Positions 15,486 through 22,980 of a DNA stretch of 64,000 bases are shown piece after piece. The DNA is from Isoptericola sediminis. Lineage in GTDB: Bacteria > Actinomycetota > Actinomycetes > Actinomycetales > Cellulomonadaceae. The DNA is taken from NCBI RefSeq assembly GCF_013085345.1, contig NZ_JABFAJ010000024.1, positions 124,001 through 188,000 of the forward strand, given 5' to 3'. The position numbers were made by a program, and so were the translations under genes. Each line of letters begins with the position of its first letter. The first letter of the stretch is position 1. Under the pieces are notes generated by a model that was not told the origin of the DNA, searched no databases, and saw nothing but the letters and a program-made list of their open reading frames with translations.

Positions 15486-15856
15486 CAGTGGCTCTCCATC
15501 TCGTTGTTGCAGGTCGGGCACCAGCGCATCAGGAACCGGACGTCGTCCGACTCCATGTAGGACAGGACCGACTCGTGCGGGTGAGTGATCGGGTCGCCGC
15601 AGACCAGGCAGTGGTCCGGCTTGTCGGCGCTCATGTGGCCGCGAGCGCAGGACAAGCACCAGATGCGGGTGTCCGGGGCGATGACGGTCCAGGTGGTCGG
15701 CAGACGCTGGGCGTGCGGGCATCCGAACGTGCGCGTCAGGGACCACCAGCGGTCCAAGTAGTGGGCTTCGGGGCTGTCGTTGCAGATCGGCATGGGCGGC
15801 TGTCCCAAGACGTCTGCGAGCGCCCAGAGGGCGTCGGAGCCGGTGGGGGTGGTCAC
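15485..15856 (-). CDS. Zinc-ribbon hypothetical protein
   Basis: 123-aa element protein. Four Cys-containing motifs (FGCPHA, IWCLSCARGH, HCLVCGDP, WCPTCNNE) suggest one or two zinc ribbons in residues about 45-120. The GTG at 15856 was chosen because AAGGA lies eight bases upstream and because residues before it are Pro/Arg-rich out-of-frame-like sequence. Last but one gene of the leftward operon; 118 bases separate it from the ATPase gene. Function unknown; nucleic-acid binding is likely from the fold alone. Confidence 0.6.
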   Translation of the reverse strand: MTTPTGSDALWALADVLGQPPMPICNDSPEAHYLDRWWSLTRTFGCPHAQRLPTTWTVIAPDTRIWCLSCARGHMSADKPDHCLVCGDPITHPHESVLSYMESDDVRFLMRWCPTCNNEMESH

Positions 15857-15974
15857 GGGTTCTTCCTTTCGTTGGGTCGGTGGTCGTCGCAGGGGCGGGC
15901 GCGACAGGGGCCGCGACCTGGGTCGGTGCGGGTGTGGTGGATGCGGCGGACGTGGCCGCGGTGGCACGTGGCGT

Positions 15975-17273
15975 TCAGGGCCGTCGTGCGGCGTGCCCGG
16001 TGCAGTCGCCGTGGTCGGTGTAGCCCTGGTCGATCAGGACAGGGTCGAGTGCTTCGCCACAGCAGCGGCAGACTGGCGAAGGGGGCGGTGAAGAGTGCGA
16101 AGAGGGCGGCGGCTGGGTGCCCGCTCCCTTCGCGCCCTTCGTGCTCCCTTCGTGGGTGCGCGGGTCGAGTCGCCAGACCCAACCGCCACTCATGCCGGAC
16201 TTGGCCGACCGGGCGCCAGCGCGCTTCTTGGCGCGCTTCAACTGGTCCTGCGACCAGCCGCCCACCGCGCGACCGGTGCGGAAGACGTCGGATGCTGAGG
16301 CTTCGCCTCCGTTGTCCATCAGGTAGTCGGTCAACCAGGCGGTGCAGGCGTCCCGGTCATCGCCGTCGTCGTCAGTCGGGATCTGGAGCAGAGCAGCCGC
16401 CGTGACGTCCAGGGGGGTGTCCTCCCATTCGATCCGGGCGCACCCCAGGGAGCCGTGCGAAGTGAGTCGATAGGCCAGCGCCGGCGGTTCGGCGGCGATG
16501 TTGAGTTTCGAGACGGCGAACACCCGCCGGTCGGGGTCCTCGGGATCGCGGGCGACGATGTAGGCCGCGCGCGCGGCGCCGATGATGCCGATAGACCCGC
16601 CGCCCCGGTAGAGGGGGCTGTTGGCGCCGCCCTTGTTCAGGTGGCGCACCAGAACAATGCAGGCTCCGGTGCGTTCGGCCATCGCGGCGAGCAGGTGGAG
16701 CACGCCGCGCACGTCCTGGTCGCGGTGGGAGTCGACGCCGCCGTTGAGGTAGGCCATCAGCACGTCGACAACGACCAGACCGACGTCGTGAGACTCGATG
16801 GTGCGTTCGATGTGTCCGATGTCGCGAGGGAGGGACGGCGGGACGCGTCGGACATCGTCGCCGTCGATCACGGGAACGTCGATCAGGGCGTGGACGCGGG
16901 ACCGGTCGGCTCCGGCGGCGGTCAGACGTGGTGCGATGGTGTCGGCCAGCCCATCCTCTGCCGAGAGCAGCAGGACGCCCCGAGGACGGTCGTTCCTCGC
17001 TCCGTCGGGCCAGGTGGAGCCTGTCGAGACGCGTGCGGCCAGATCGAGGGTGAGCGTCGACTTTCCGGCGGACGGGTCGCCGTCGATGAGGACCAACTTC
17101 CCGGCGGGCAGGCGTCCCGGCCAAAGCCAGGACACCTGCTCAACGTTGACGTCGGCGAGGGTGCGCACGATGGGTGCCAGGGGGTCGGTGTCGGTCGGCA
17201 CCCCCGCAGCCGCGAGCGCCTGGGAGGTGATGCACGGGTCGTAGGGGTCTTCGATGGTGGGGTCATAGGTCAC
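15975..17273 (-). CDS. RepA-like AAA/RecA-fold ATPase with C-terminal zinc ribbon
   Basis: 432-aa P-loop ATPase of the AAA_25/RepA (hexameric helicase) type common in phage, satellite and plasmid replication modules. Walker A is GDPSAGKST (residues about 63-71), followed by LLLSAED, Walker B VGLVVVDVLMAYL and the sensor-like VLVRHLNKGG. The C-terminus adds a winged-helix-like part (ASASDVFRTGRAVGGWSQDQ) and a Cys cluster CRCCGEA. The GTG start at 17273 overlaps the TGA of the upstream gene (GTGA). It probably drives element replication or excision-linked copying; this is inferred from family and context. Confidence 0.8.
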   Translation of the reverse strand: MTYDPTIEDPYDPCITSQALAAAGVPTDTDPLAPIVRTLADVNVEQVSWLWPGRLPAGKLVLIDGDPSAGKSTLTLDLAARVSTGSTWPDGARNDRPRGVLLLSAEDGLADTIAPRLTAAGADRSRVHALIDVPVIDGDDVRRVPPSLPRDIGHIERTIESHDVGLVVVDVLMAYLNGGVDSHRDQDVRGVLHLLAAMAERTGACIVLVRHLNKGGANSPLYRGGGSIGIIGAARAAYIVARDPEDPDRRVFAVSKLNIAAEPPALAYRLTSHGSLGCARIEWEDTPLDVTAAALLQIPTDDDGDDRDACTAWLTDYLMDNGGEASASDVFRTGRAVGGWSQDQLKRAKKRAGARSAKSGMSGGWVWRLDPRTHEGSTKGAKGAGTQPPPSSHSSPPPSPVCRCCGEALDPVLIDQGYTDHGDCTGHAARRP

Positions 17274-17500
17274 GACGTGACTCCGTTCTCGGCCAGGCGG
17301 CGACGGGCGCGCTCGGCGCGATCGTGCTCGCCTGCCATGTCGCAGCGCTGGGCGTACGAGGGCCGTTCGGCGTGAGTGCGGGCGGTCTGTGCGCACACAG
17401 CCCAGATCACGGCCTGTTCGTCTTCGACCTGTCGACGCCCCAACTCGATGCCGTGAGCAAGTCCCGCCTGGTACCAGTCGTGGTCGCCCACGTTCACCAC
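17270..17500 (-). CDS. Small hypothetical protein in the replication operon
   Basis: 76-aa, charged, helical protein with the segment GIELGRRQVEDEQAVIWAVC and an Arg-rich C-terminal half (DRAERARRRLAENG). The GTG at 17500 is used here; a second GTG at 17497 overlaps the previous stop exactly (GTGA) and is equally likely. Its own stop overlaps the ATPase start. No family recognised. Confidence 0.5.
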   Translation of the reverse strand: MVNVGDHDWYQAGLAHGIELGRRQVEDEQAVIWAVCAQTARTHAERPSYAQRCDMAGEHDRAERARRRLAENGVTS

Positions 17501-17739
17501 CCCTCCCGGGTGTTCGGGATCAGCCGTCCGTCCTCGTCGCGGCGGACCTCGTGCATGCCGGGGACGTGTCCGGGGGAGTGGCGGTGGCGGACCTCCGGCC
17601 CCAGGGCGTCCAAGCGACGTTCGATGGCGAGCAGCCAGTCCAGAACAGTCAGCCAGTCGGCCCGGTCGTACGGTGACGGCGTGGCCCCCTCAGCGGTGTC
17701 TGCCAGGACCGTTGCGCTGAGGGGGTCGTTCCCGCTCAC
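17494..17739 (-). CDS. Small hypothetical protein in the replication operon
   Basis: 81-aa protein. The GTG at 17739 shares a GTGA overlap with the stop of the HTH gene. The middle (YDRADWLTVLDWLLAIERRL) is a clear amphipathic helix; the C-terminal part is His/Arg-rich. Unknown function. Confidence 0.5.
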   Translation of the reverse strand: MSGNDPLSATVLADTAEGATPSPYDRADWLTVLDWLLAIERRLDALGPEVRHRHSPGHVPGMHEVRRDEDGRLIPNTREGW

Positions 17740-18062
17740 AACGCCTCGCTGGAGTCGGTGGGAGCCTGCGAAGGGTGCGCCGAAGATCGCGAAGCGCGCG
17801 GCTCTCCGGGGCCTGCTTCCTTCGCTCCCTTCATGCTCCCTTCGACATCGAGGCTGACGCCCAGGGCGTCCGCGAGCGCCGCCTGGGTGACGACGTAGCG
17901 CGCGCCGATGCGCAGTACGGGGACCGGGAAGTCGTTGGCCTGGATCAGGCGGTACGTGCCTTCCTTGCCGATGCCGAAGTAGCGGCCCGCAACGATGGCG
18001 GGGACTGTCGCGGGCAGGTCGCGGACCGTTTCGGCCCGGGGTATCTGTCGTGAGGTCTTCAT
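17736..18062 (-). CDS. AlpA/excisionase-like HTH protein
   Basis: 108-aa protein with a MerR-like winged helix-turn-helix of the HTH_17 (AlpA, Xis) type at residues about 22-70: VAGRYFGIGKEGTYRLIQAN, then FPVPVLRIGARYVV and LADALGV. Such proteins act as recombination directionality factors or regulators in actinobacterial integrative elements. The C-terminal third is low complexity. First gene of the leftward operon, divergent from the gene at 18116 across a 53-base AT-rich spacer. Confidence 0.75.
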   Translation of the reverse strand: MKTSRQIPRAETVRDLPATVPAIVAGRYFGIGKEGTYRLIQANDFPVPVLRIGARYVVTQAALADALGVSLDVEGSMKGAKEAGPGEPRASRSSAHPSQAPTDSSEAL

Positions 18063-18115
18063 GGCCCCAACTCTCAGACCTGGCCACCCGCTGCGCAATA
18101 AAGTATTTTGTTGTC
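18063..18115. promoter_or_regulatory. Divergent promoter region of the element
   Basis: A 53-base spacer, markedly AT-rich in its right part (18097-18114, AATAAAGTATTTTGTTGT). TATTTT at 18104-18109 lies six bases before the ATG at 18116 and fits a -10 for leaderless rightward transcription. On the other strand TACTTT overlaps the same bases, so rightward and leftward promoters would compete. This is the likely switch between integrase and replication/excision genes. Confidence 0.55.
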
Positions 18116-18778
18116 ATGCAGCAAGACGAGAAGCCTGGGGTGCGCGTGGAGCCCTACACCGCCTTCCTGTCGTCGGCGCCTTACGTCATCGCCTACAAGG
18201 CCAGTGAGCCGTTCAGGGCCTCGGTCGACATGGACGACGAAACGAACGATCTCGTGCGGCGGGCGCGCCTGCCCGAAGACGTCAAGATCGCCCGATCCGA
18301 GCGCAAGCCTGCGAGTGCCACCCCGAGCGGGTTCACGGTCCCGACCGGCTCGAAGCCGCCCAGGGTCTACAGCGGTGCTCGGGTGATCGACGATGCGACA
18401 CGCGTGACCTACGAAGTAGGCGTGGACAGCGACGGAGGCATCCGCAGCCTCACCCTCATCCCTCACGAGGGCGCAGACCTCTCGACGGACGGCCTGGACC
18501 TGGACTATCTCCGTCGCGCAGCAATCCAGCAGGCGACCAACGACGGGGTCCCTCTGGGGTCCGCCACGAGTCCGAAGTCTCCAGAGCGACCGGGTCATGC
18601 CACTGTCGCTGCCCTGGCGCGCGAGGCCGTCGCTTGGGGGCAGACCCCGCGTCACTACCTCAGCGATCGATACCAGCGTTCTCCTGAGCGCATGGACGTC
18701 TGGCTACGGGAGGCGCGGCAGGCGGGCTACGACGTGCCCAAGATGAAGCCTGGACGCCCGCCGAAGAAGTCGAACTAG
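18116..18778 (+). CDS. Hypothetical protein upstream of integrase
   Basis: 220-aa protein of unknown function. The N-terminal half has a beta-rich look (ARVIDDATRVTYEVGVDSDG, GIRSLTLIPHEG); the C-terminal 75 residues are helical (ATVAALAREAVAWGQTPRHY, RMDVWLREARQAGYDV) and end in the AT-hook-like GRPPKKSN, which suggests DNA binding. It starts at the divergent promoter and lies 26 bases before the integrase, so both are probably on one transcript. A regulator of the element is one possibility. Confidence 0.55.
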   Translation: MQQDEKPGVRVEPYTAFLSSAPYVIAYKASEPFRASVDMDDETNDLVRRARLPEDVKIARSERKPASATPSGFTVPTGSKPPRVYSGARVIDDATRVTYEVGVDSDGGIRSLTLIPHEGADLSTDGLDLDYLRRAAIQQATNDGVPLGSATSPKSPERPGHATVAALAREAVAWGQTPRHYLSDRYQRSPERMDVWLREARQAGYDVPKMKPGRPPKKSN

Positions 18779-18804
18779 CCTCAACACCGGGAGGAACACC
18801 GAGG

Positions 18805-20013
18805 ATGGCCAAGACCTCAGGCGTCTATCAGCGCCACCGCAAGACCTGCGACCGCACCAAGACTCGGTGCGACTGCCCGTGGTCGTACCTGATCGAAACG
18901 CCCGCAGCAGCCGGCGGCAAGCGTCGCCAGTTCACCAAGTCCGGGTTCGCCTCCAAGACGGAAGCCAAGCGCGCCCGCGAGGAAGCCCTGGTCGAGCACC
19001 GAGCCGGACGGGTCGACGTCGACCGCAAGATCACCGTCACCGACTACCTGAACCGGTGGATCGACGGCAAGGAAGCGGCAGGCTCCGTGCGTCCGTCCAC
19101 GGTGCGCGGCTACCGCGACGTGATCGGCAAATTCGTCGCACCACACATCGGCAACGTGCGGCTCGTCGACATGACTCCTGGGCACCTTGACCGCATGTAC
19201 TCGGCGATCCGCCGCGAGCGCCCAGACGTCACCCCGTCCACGATCCGCCGCATCCACGCCACCCTGCGCTCGGCGTTCCGTTCGGCGGTCAAGCGTGGAG
19301 AGATGAAGCATGACGTGACCGCTCACGTCGAACTTCCGGCGCACCGTCGTCCCCGCGTCACGCCGTGGGAGCCTGCCGAGTACGCCGCCTTCATCGGCTC
19401 TGACGTCGTCCGTTCGCACCGGCTGCGGCCCGTGTTCATCCTCGCGGCGATGGGCGGCCTGCGGCGCGGCGAACTGGCGGCGTTGCAGTGGGACGACGTC
19501 GACCTGGACCGGGCCGTTCTCGTCGTGCGCCGTCAGGCAACCCAGGTGGGCGACACCATCAGCATCACGGCGCCCAAGACGGCGGCAGGGACAGACCGCG
19601 TCGTCGACCTGGACCAGCAGACCGTGAGCGTGCTGCGTGAGCACCGCGCCGCCCAGGCTCGCGAGCGCCTGAAGTTCGGCCCCGCCTATGAGGACAACGG
19701 CCTGGTGTTCGCTCGCGAGGATGGCGCGATGTACCGGCCCGACCACCTGGCCAAGACGTTCACGCGTCTGATCGCCCGCGTGAGTGTCGACGGCGAGCCG
19801 CTGCGTCGGGTCCGCTTCCACGACCTGCGCCACCTTCAGGCGTCACTCATGCTCGCCGCCGGGGTGCCGATGGCCGTGGTGTCCAAGCGGCTCGGCCACT
19901 CCAACGTGGCCGTCACCAGCGACACGTACTCACACCTGCTCGGGGGAGTCGGGGCGTCCGCCGCAGAGGCTGCGGCAGCACTCATCCCGACTGGCTCTGA
20001 GGGTCGTCCCTAG
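18805..20013 (+). CDS. int: Tyrosine-type site-specific integrase
   Basis: 402-aa phage-type integrase that recombines attP with attB in tRNA-Asn. N-terminal arm-binding domain, then the core-binding SAM-like domain (ITVTDYLNRWIDGKEAAGSV from about residue 73), then the catalytic domain: Arg in GGLRRGELAALQW (about 218), HDLRH (about 338), His in LGHSNVAVT (about 363) and the nucleophile Tyr in SDTYSHLL (about 374). All catalytic residues are intact, so the element could still be mobile. Its stop lies 75 bases from attR. TCCCTAGCA repeats overlap its last codons. Confidence 0.96.
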   Translation: MAKTSGVYQRHRKTCDRTKTRCDCPWSYLIETPAAAGGKRRQFTKSGFASKTEAKRAREEALVEHRAGRVDVDRKITVTDYLNRWIDGKEAAGSVRPSTVRGYRDVIGKFVAPHIGNVRLVDMTPGHLDRMYSAIRRERPDVTPSTIRRIHATLRSAFRSAVKRGEMKHDVTAHVELPAHRRPRVTPWEPAEYAAFIGSDVVRSHRLRPVFILAAMGGLRRGELAALQWDDVDLDRAVLVVRRQATQVGDTISITAPKTAAGTDRVVDLDQQTVSVLREHRAAQARERLKFGPAYEDNGLVFAREDGAMYRPDHLAKTFTRLIARVSVDGEPLRRVRFHDLRHLQASLMLAAGVPMAVVSKRLGHSNVAVTSDTYSHLLGGVGASAAEAAAALIPTGSEGRP

Positions 20014-20026
20014 CAAATCCCTAGCA
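20007..20026. repeat. Right-end TCCCTAGCA arm-type motifs
   Basis: TCCCTAGCA occurs at 20007-20015 and 20018-20026, eleven bases apart; a partial copy CCCTAGG follows at 20033. The same motif is found twice in direct orientation and once inverted at the left end (11701-11739). The first copy overlaps the integrase stop codon. Confidence 0.65.
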
Positions 20027-20045
20027 TCCGACCCTAGGAACGACT

Positions 20046-20077
20046 CTGCGGCCCCATCCCGGAGGATGAAGCCGCAG
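20046..20077. terminator. Element-borne hairpin behind integrase and tRNA-Asn
   Basis: Arms CTGCGGC (20046-20052) and GCCGCAG (20071-20077) pair perfectly, with an inner CATCC/GGATG stem (20055-20059, 20064-20068). It lies between the convergent integrase and tRNA-Asn genes, and probably takes over the job of the original tRNA terminator, now 8.5 kb away at 11518-11549. Confidence 0.55.
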
Positions 20078-20087
20078 GTCAGAAGGT

Positions 20088-20161
<74 letters not shown>

Positions 20162-20214
20162 TCGAGGGCCCGAGGCTCCTCCGGAGCGCCGAACCGTGAA
20201 GAACCTTACCAGGT

Positions 20215-20733
20215 CTACCCGGGTAGTCCGCACGCCCCTCGGACCCTCGATTCCGTGGCGTCCACCACGTTCGCCACGTCGGCGCGGGACAGGTCGACAC
20301 CGTCGCCCGCCACCGCCTGGGAGAACAGGGTGCCGTCGAGACGGCGGCGTACCGCGACGCGCACCGTGCCGCCGGGGACGTCGACGGTCTCGGCCAGCAC
20401 CACGGACCACAGGACCCGCTCGCGCACGACGGCGGGCAGGTTCGAGCCGGCCGCGTCGGAGAGCATCGGGCGGAGGTCCGGTGCCGCGTCGACCCACTCG
20501 ACGGTGAGGATCGACCGCTCGGGGTCGAAGGCCGCCCGGTCGACGTCGCACCAGGGGCGGCGCAGCGACACGGCGGGGCCGTCGTCCGCCGCCGCGACGA
20601 CGACGAGGTCCGCGGTCGTGCCGACCACCCAGCCGCCGTCGGAGGTCTCGGCGCTCGCGAGCAGGCGCTCGCCACGGGTCAGGGGCACGACCTGGCGCAC
20701 CGAGGGCGGCTGCTGGCGACGGCTGGCGAACAT
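20215..20733 (-). CDS. Conserved hypothetical protein
   Basis: 172-aa soluble protein of unknown function. It opens with PLTRGERLLASAETSDGGWV and has a beta-rich first half, as in actinobacterial proteins that compare a stored setting with a PH-like fold; the second half (residues about 90-165) is an alpha/beta segment RERVLWSVVLAETVDVPGG. TACCGT stands six bases before the ATG (20745-20740 on this strand), suggesting leaderless expression. It lies upstream of tRNA-Asn on the same strand. No function is claimed. Confidence 0.65.
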   Translation of the reverse strand: MFASRRQQPPSVRQVVPLTRGERLLASAETSDGGWVVGTTADLVVVAAADDGPAVSLRRPWCDVDRAAFDPERSILTVEWVDAAPDLRPMLSDAAGSNLPAVVRERVLWSVVLAETVDVPGGTVRVAVRRRLDGTLFSQAVAGDGVDLSRADVANVVDATESRVRGACGLPG

Positions 20734-20856
20734 GCGCCCACGGTACTGGTCGAGCGGCCTGTGCCCGAGGTGCGACCCGGTCAGGGTGCGACCGTCCAGG
20801 TGCGACGGTCCGTCGGCGCCCGTATCGTCGGACCTCCGAGGACGAGGAGGTCCGAC

Positions 20857-21030
20857 ATGAGCAGGGGACACAAGGCCAAGCACATGGCCGAGGAAGCGGC
20901 GGGCAAGGTCAAGGAGTCCGTCGGCAAGGCCTCCGACGACGAGGAGATGCGTGCCGAGGGCGAGGCCGAGCAGTCGCAGGCCAACCTCAAGCAGGCGGGC
21001 GACGACGTCAAGGACGCCTTCAAGAAGTAG
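20857..21030 (+). CDS. CsbD-like small stress protein
   Basis: 57-aa, highly charged, helical protein of the CsbD family (general-stress induced, function unknown). The family pattern is visible: AEEAAGKVKESVGKASDDEE and AEQSQANLKQAGDDVKDAFK. GAGGAGG lies six bases before the ATG at 20857. It overlaps no other gene and converges on a membrane-protein gene nine bases away. Confidence 0.8.
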   Translation: MSRGHKAKHMAEEAAGKVKESVGKASDDEEMRAEGEAEQSQANLKQAGDDVKDAFKK

Positions 21031-21038
21031 TCCGCGGC

Positions 21039-21401
21039 TCAGTCCGGCGCGGGTGGGACGAGGAATCCCACCAAGTTGGCTACGAGGAAGAACAGCACCA
21101 GGGCGACCAGGATCCAGCCGGGCAGCCGGGTCAGCACGTCGCCGTGCGCACGTCGCGCTACCACCCGTGCGCCCACGGCCGGCACCGCGACGACGGACAG
21201 GGCGACGACCAGCACGAGGAGCTCTCGCCAGGTGAACCGGGACACGTCGCCCTCCACAAGACCGAGCAAGGCGGACAGCCCCTCGCCGGCGGCGAACGCC
21301 ACGACGAAGAACACCGGGGCACTGGCGAACCACAGCCACGCGCGTCGCCGCGCACCGGGCGCCGACTGCCGGTGTCGAGGTGGGGACGGCATGGTGGACA
21401 T
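21039..21401 (-). CDS. Small membrane protein
   Basis: 120-aa integral membrane protein with three hydrophobic segments (residues about 18-40, 54-77, 92-114) and short charged loops. Unknown family. The ATG at 21401 was chosen because GAGG lies six to nine bases upstream; an in-frame ATG at 21449 would add 16 residues but has no ribosome site. Confidence 0.55.
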   Translation of the reverse strand: MSTMPSPPRHRQSAPGARRRAWLWFASAPVFFVVAFAAGEGLSALLGLVEGDVSRFTWRELLVLVVALSVVAVPAVGARVVARRAHGDVLTRLPGWILVALVLFFLVANLVGFLVPPAPD

Positions 21402-21554
21402 GGCGCGCCTCAGGGTGAGCCGGGGACCCCTCCAGGGGATCGTCTCCATGGTATGACCGGTTGCCGCCGCCGGCGCGGACGGGGAGCGGCTGCATGCTCG
21501 GCGCGACGCCGCCGGCCGGGCCAGGCGTGCCTGCTGACCGTCGCCCGGGGACCG

Positions 21555-21628
21555 TGCCCCGTGCCGGACTTGAACCGGCGACCGATCGATTATGAGTCGA
21601 CTGCTCTGACCGACTGAGCTAACGGGGC
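21555..21628 (-). tRNA. tRNA-Met (CAU), elongator type
   Basis: 74 bases on the reverse strand. The acceptor stem GCCCCGT pairs with ACGGGGC, the anticodon loop is CTCATAA (anticodon CAT), and the discriminator is A. The first acceptor pair G-C rules out an initiator tRNA. A CAU anticodon can also belong to tRNA-Ile2, which carries lysidine; overall resemblance favours elongator Met. Confidence 0.85.
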
Positions 21629-21734
21629 GCGGCGGTGAGCCTACCGGAAGCGCCGTGTGGAGCCCTTGTGACGGCGGCCCGCCCGGAGTCCGTGGCGGCG
21701 CTGGTCAGCGTGGCGCCGTGGAAGAATGTCCGCC

Positions 21735-22220
21735 ATGGCGATGCGAGAGATCCGGGTGGTGCCCGACCCCGTGCTGCGGACGGCGTGCGAAGAGATCACG
21801 ACGATCGACGACCGCGTGCGGGGACTCGTCGCGGACCTGCTCGAGACCGTGGACACCGAGGGTCGCGCCGGCCTGGCCGCGAACCAGATCGGCGTCAACC
21901 TGAGGGCGTTCGCCTGGAACGTCGACGACGACCTCGGCTACGTCCTCAACCCGCGGTTGGTCGACGTCTCCGAAGAGCAGCAGGACGGCGACGAGGGCTG
22001 CCTCTCGGTGCCCGGCCTGTTCTACCCGACGACACGCGCCTGGTACGCCCGGGTCGAGGGGATCAACCTCGACGGCAACGAGGTCGTCGTCGAGGGGACC
22101 GACCTCATGGCCCGTGCCCTGCAGCACGAGTGCGACCACCTGGACGGCAAGCTCTACCTGGACCGGCTGGAGCGCAGCGTCCGGAAGAAGGCGATGCGGG
22201 AGCTGCGCGAGCGCCTCTGA
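21735..22220 (+). CDS. def: Peptide deformylase
   Basis: Removes the N-formyl group from nascent proteins (161 aa). The three metal-site motifs are present: GLAANQIGV (motif 1, residues about 42-50), EGCLSVP (motif 2, Cys ligand) and QHECDHLDG (motif 3, HExxH). The ATG at 21735 has GGAAG ten bases upstream; an ATG at 21726 would add three residues but sits too close to that site. Confidence 0.94.
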   Translation: MAMREIRVVPDPVLRTACEEITTIDDRVRGLVADLLETVDTEGRAGLAANQIGVNLRAFAWNVDDDLGYVLNPRLVDVSEEQQDGDEGCLSVPGLFYPTTRAWYARVEGINLDGNEVVVEGTDLMARALQHECDHLDGKLYLDRLERSVRKKAMRELRERL

Positions 22221-22379
22221 GCGGCCTCAAATGTCCGAATCACTCTCGCGTGTTCCCCGACGCTGCGGCAGTATGTCTCCGAGAAGCAAGTCGACACGCC
22301 GCAAAAGATGGCCTGACCAGGAACTTCGTGGCTACCGAGGACGTAGGGGAAGACGGATCTCGGAACCAGGGAGGACAAC

Positions 22380-22880
22380 ATGGCTGGTGTCATCACCCGC
22401 GGTGTGCTTTTCGTGCACTCGGCGCCGCGCGCGTTGTGCCCCCACCTCGAGTGGGCGGCGGGCAACGTGCTGAGCACTGACGTCTCGTTGGACTGGACCC
22501 CTCAGCCCGCCGGGCGAGGTCTGTACCGCGCCGAGCACGCGTGGCAGGGAGCCCAGGGCACCGGTGCCCGCCTGGCGTCCGCGCTGCGCGGCTGGGAGCA
22601 CCTGCGCTACGAGGTCACCGAGGAGGCGAGCCACGGCAGCGACGGCGCCCGCTGGTCGCACACCCCGGACCTCGGCATCTTCCACGCCGTCACCGACGTG
22701 CACGGCAACGTGGTCCTGCCCGAGGACCGCGTCCGCAGCGCCATGGAGTCCTCGCCCGACCCGCGCGCCCTGCGCGAGGCGATGGACCTCGCCCTCGGCA
22801 GCGCCTGGGACGACGAGCTCGAGCCGTTCCGCTACGCGGGTGCGGGTGCTCCCGTGCGCTGGCTGCACCGCGTCGGGTAG
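22380..22880 (+). CDS. DUF3145 family protein
   Basis: 166-aa protein found throughout actinobacteria, function unknown. The family hallmark is the opening TRGVLFVHSAPRALCPHLEW followed by DWTPQPAGRGLYRAEHAW and the acidic C-terminal part with LPEDRVRSAM. GGGAGGACAAC precedes the ATG. The 159 bases upstream are less GC-rich than the surrounding coding sequence and contain no other gene, so they probably hold the promoter. In related genomes it lies near the fatty-acid operon, as here. Confidence 0.88.
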   Translation: MAGVITRGVLFVHSAPRALCPHLEWAAGNVLSTDVSLDWTPQPAGRGLYRAEHAWQGAQGTGARLASALRGWEHLRYEVTEEASHGSDGARWSHTPDLGIFHAVTDVHGNVVLPEDRVRSAMESSPDPRALREAMDLALGSAWDDELEPFRYAGAGAPVRWLHRVG

Positions 22881-22919
22881 TCCCGCGCGCCCGCCCCTGG
22901 CGGGTTCGGAGGTTCCGTG

Positions 22920-22967
22920 CACGACGGCGCCCCAACGGTTCGCTCGAACCGGTGGGGCGCCGTCGTG
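22920..22967. terminator. Strong hairpin terminator between DUF3145 gene and fabF
   Basis: Outer arms 22920-22934 (CACGACGGCGCCCCA) and 22953-22967 pair perfectly over 15 bases; an inner CGGTTCG/CGAACCG stem extends the hairpin, leaving a two-base loop. It sits between convergent genes and should work in both directions. Confidence 0.88.
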
Positions 22968-22980
22968 GGTGGGGGGACGC

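Noticed and set aside
15854-15974. Open frame with several Cys/His between the ATPase and zinc-ribbon genes, stop overlapping the next GTG
   Set aside because: It has no ATG, GTG or TTG start within the gap, only CTG, and its Arg/His/Pro-rich composition is typical of a shadow frame.
16455-17375. 306-codon plus-strand frame opposite the RepA-like ATPase
   Set aside because: The minus strand encodes clear Walker A and B motifs; the plus-strand product is Val/Gly/Asp-rich with no domain.
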